DNA of 6,617 nucleotides from positions 1-6,617 of the forward strand of contig CAYSVN010000064.1 in assembly GCA_964434585.1 (NCBI GenBank). The letters run 5' to 3'. Positions 6,095 to 6,617 of the stretch are shown piece after piece (the stretch's first letter is position 1; the number at the start of each line of letters is the position of its first letter). The position numbers and the translations under genes are program-made. This stretch comes from CAYSVN01 sp964434585. GTDB taxonomy: Bacteria > Patescibacteriota > Gracilibacteria > Peribacterales > Peribacteraceae. Below the pieces are notes generated by a model, which ran no database searches, was not told the origin of the DNA, and worked only from the letters and a program-made list of their open reading frames with translations.

Positions 6095-6617
6095 ATGCCT
6101 CTATCTGATAAACAACTCGGCGATGTTCTCGTTGAATACAGCTATTTAACAAATGAAGAGCTAGAAAAAGCTCTTAAAGAAATAGAGCAAGAAGAAGGCG
6201 GTAGTATCTCAGAATACTTATTTGATAAAAACCTCTTAACACCAAAGCTGCTTGACGACGCGCTGGCGGAGCACTTTAAATTACCATTTTATGATCCTGG
6301 TGCAGAGACGCCAAATCGTGGAACTATAAATAAGTTACCAGAAAAAGTAGCAAGAAAATTTAAAGTAGCATTAGTGTATTTAAGTGAAAAAGAATGCTCC
6401 ATTGTAACATCGGATCCCGCTCAAGATGAGTTAGAAAAAATAATTAGAATTAATGTCGATCGCGAAGACCCACTACTGCCCGACCATCCAAAGTGGGCAG
6501 AAATAGAGGAATTTTACAATAAAGTTATCTCTGGCGAAGGTAATGAAAATACCACTCAGTTAAAAAAGACAAAAATATCAGTCACTATTTTTAAAGGAGA
6601 GATTACAAAAATGTACT
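6095..6617 (+). CDS. pilB: type IV pilus assembly ATPase PilB/GspE family, N-terminal part (3' end outside window)
   Basis: 174 codons are visible and the frame is open to the window end. Residues 7-108 match the GspE/PilB N-terminal (MshEN-type) domain: LGDVLVEYSYLTNEELEKAL, a second similar helical pair (ISEYLFDKNLLTPKLLDDAL), HFKLPFYDP, LPEKVARKFKVALVYL and IVTSDP. After this, instead of the usual short link, comes a segment of about 45 residues (115-157, including LLPDHPKWAEIEEFYNKVIS) before a strand-like ISVTIFKGEITKMY. The Walker A/B ATPase domain would lie beyond the window and is not seen, so PilB versus another GspE-family member, or a stand-alone domain, cannot be settled; the pilin operon next door favours a pilus motor. 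The first motif has Gln7 where c-di-GMP-binding MshEN domains have Arg, and Ile30 where they have Gln, so nucleotide sensing looks unlikely. The ATG is 1 bp after the upstream stop with no Shine-Dalgarno site, suggesting coupled translation. Confidence 0.75.
   Translation, partial: MPLSDKQLGDVLVEYSYLTNEELEKALKEIEQEEGGSISEYLFDKNLLTPKLLDDALAEHFKLPFYDPGAETPNRGTINKLPEKVARKFKVALVYLSEKECSIVTSDPAQDELEKIIRINVDREDPLLPDHPKWAEIEEFYNKVISGEGNENTTQLKKTKISVTIFKGEITKMY

Overview
This looks like chromosomal DNA from an AT-rich bacterium that makes type IV pili, most likely a Candidate Phyla Radiation (Patescibacteria/Parcubacteria-like) genome assembled from a metagenome. The evidence is the style of the minor pilins (short leaders, degenerate cleavage sites, a PilX-like protein of the kind common in that group), the low GC, weak or absent Shine-Dalgarno sites and a scaffolding gap of exactly 100 N. 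The standard code fits: no in-frame TGA interrupts the reading frames I translated. The taxonomic call is inference.

Left part, minus strand (4445 down to 1): a three-gene minor-pilin operon. In transcription order it holds a very large PilV/GspI-like pilin with at least seven Calx-beta domains and two cysteine-rich modules (4445-1370, broken by the gap at 1627-1726), a small PilX-like pseudopilin (1359-940), and a PilW/GspJ-like pilin with a six-cysteine cluster and a Calx-beta domain that leaves the window (943-1). The last two overlap by ATGA. This resembles the pilV-pilW-pilX clusters of classical type IV pilus systems, but the adhesin-like extracellular domains are fused directly to two different minor pilins.

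Middle (4446-4539): a 94-bp divergent intergenic region. A good extended -10 promoter faces right and a weaker candidate faces left, and the two overlap.

Right part, plus strand: a 517-residue protein with a very long Lys/Glu-rich predicted helix and a C-terminal response-regulator receiver domain (4540-6093), then, after 1 bp, the start of a PilB/GspE-family pilus assembly ATPase (6095 to the window end, partial).

Taken together, the left operon would supply the tip or priming complex of a type IV pilus with repeat-rich, probably Ca2+-binding adhesin arms. The right operon would supply the assembly motor and a receiver protein that may control it. The most notable points are the pilin-adhesin fusions, the recurring cysteine module shared between two pilins, the homogenised repeat array that broke the assembly (both gap edges end in exact 55-base repeats), and the receiver protein paired with the motor ATPase.
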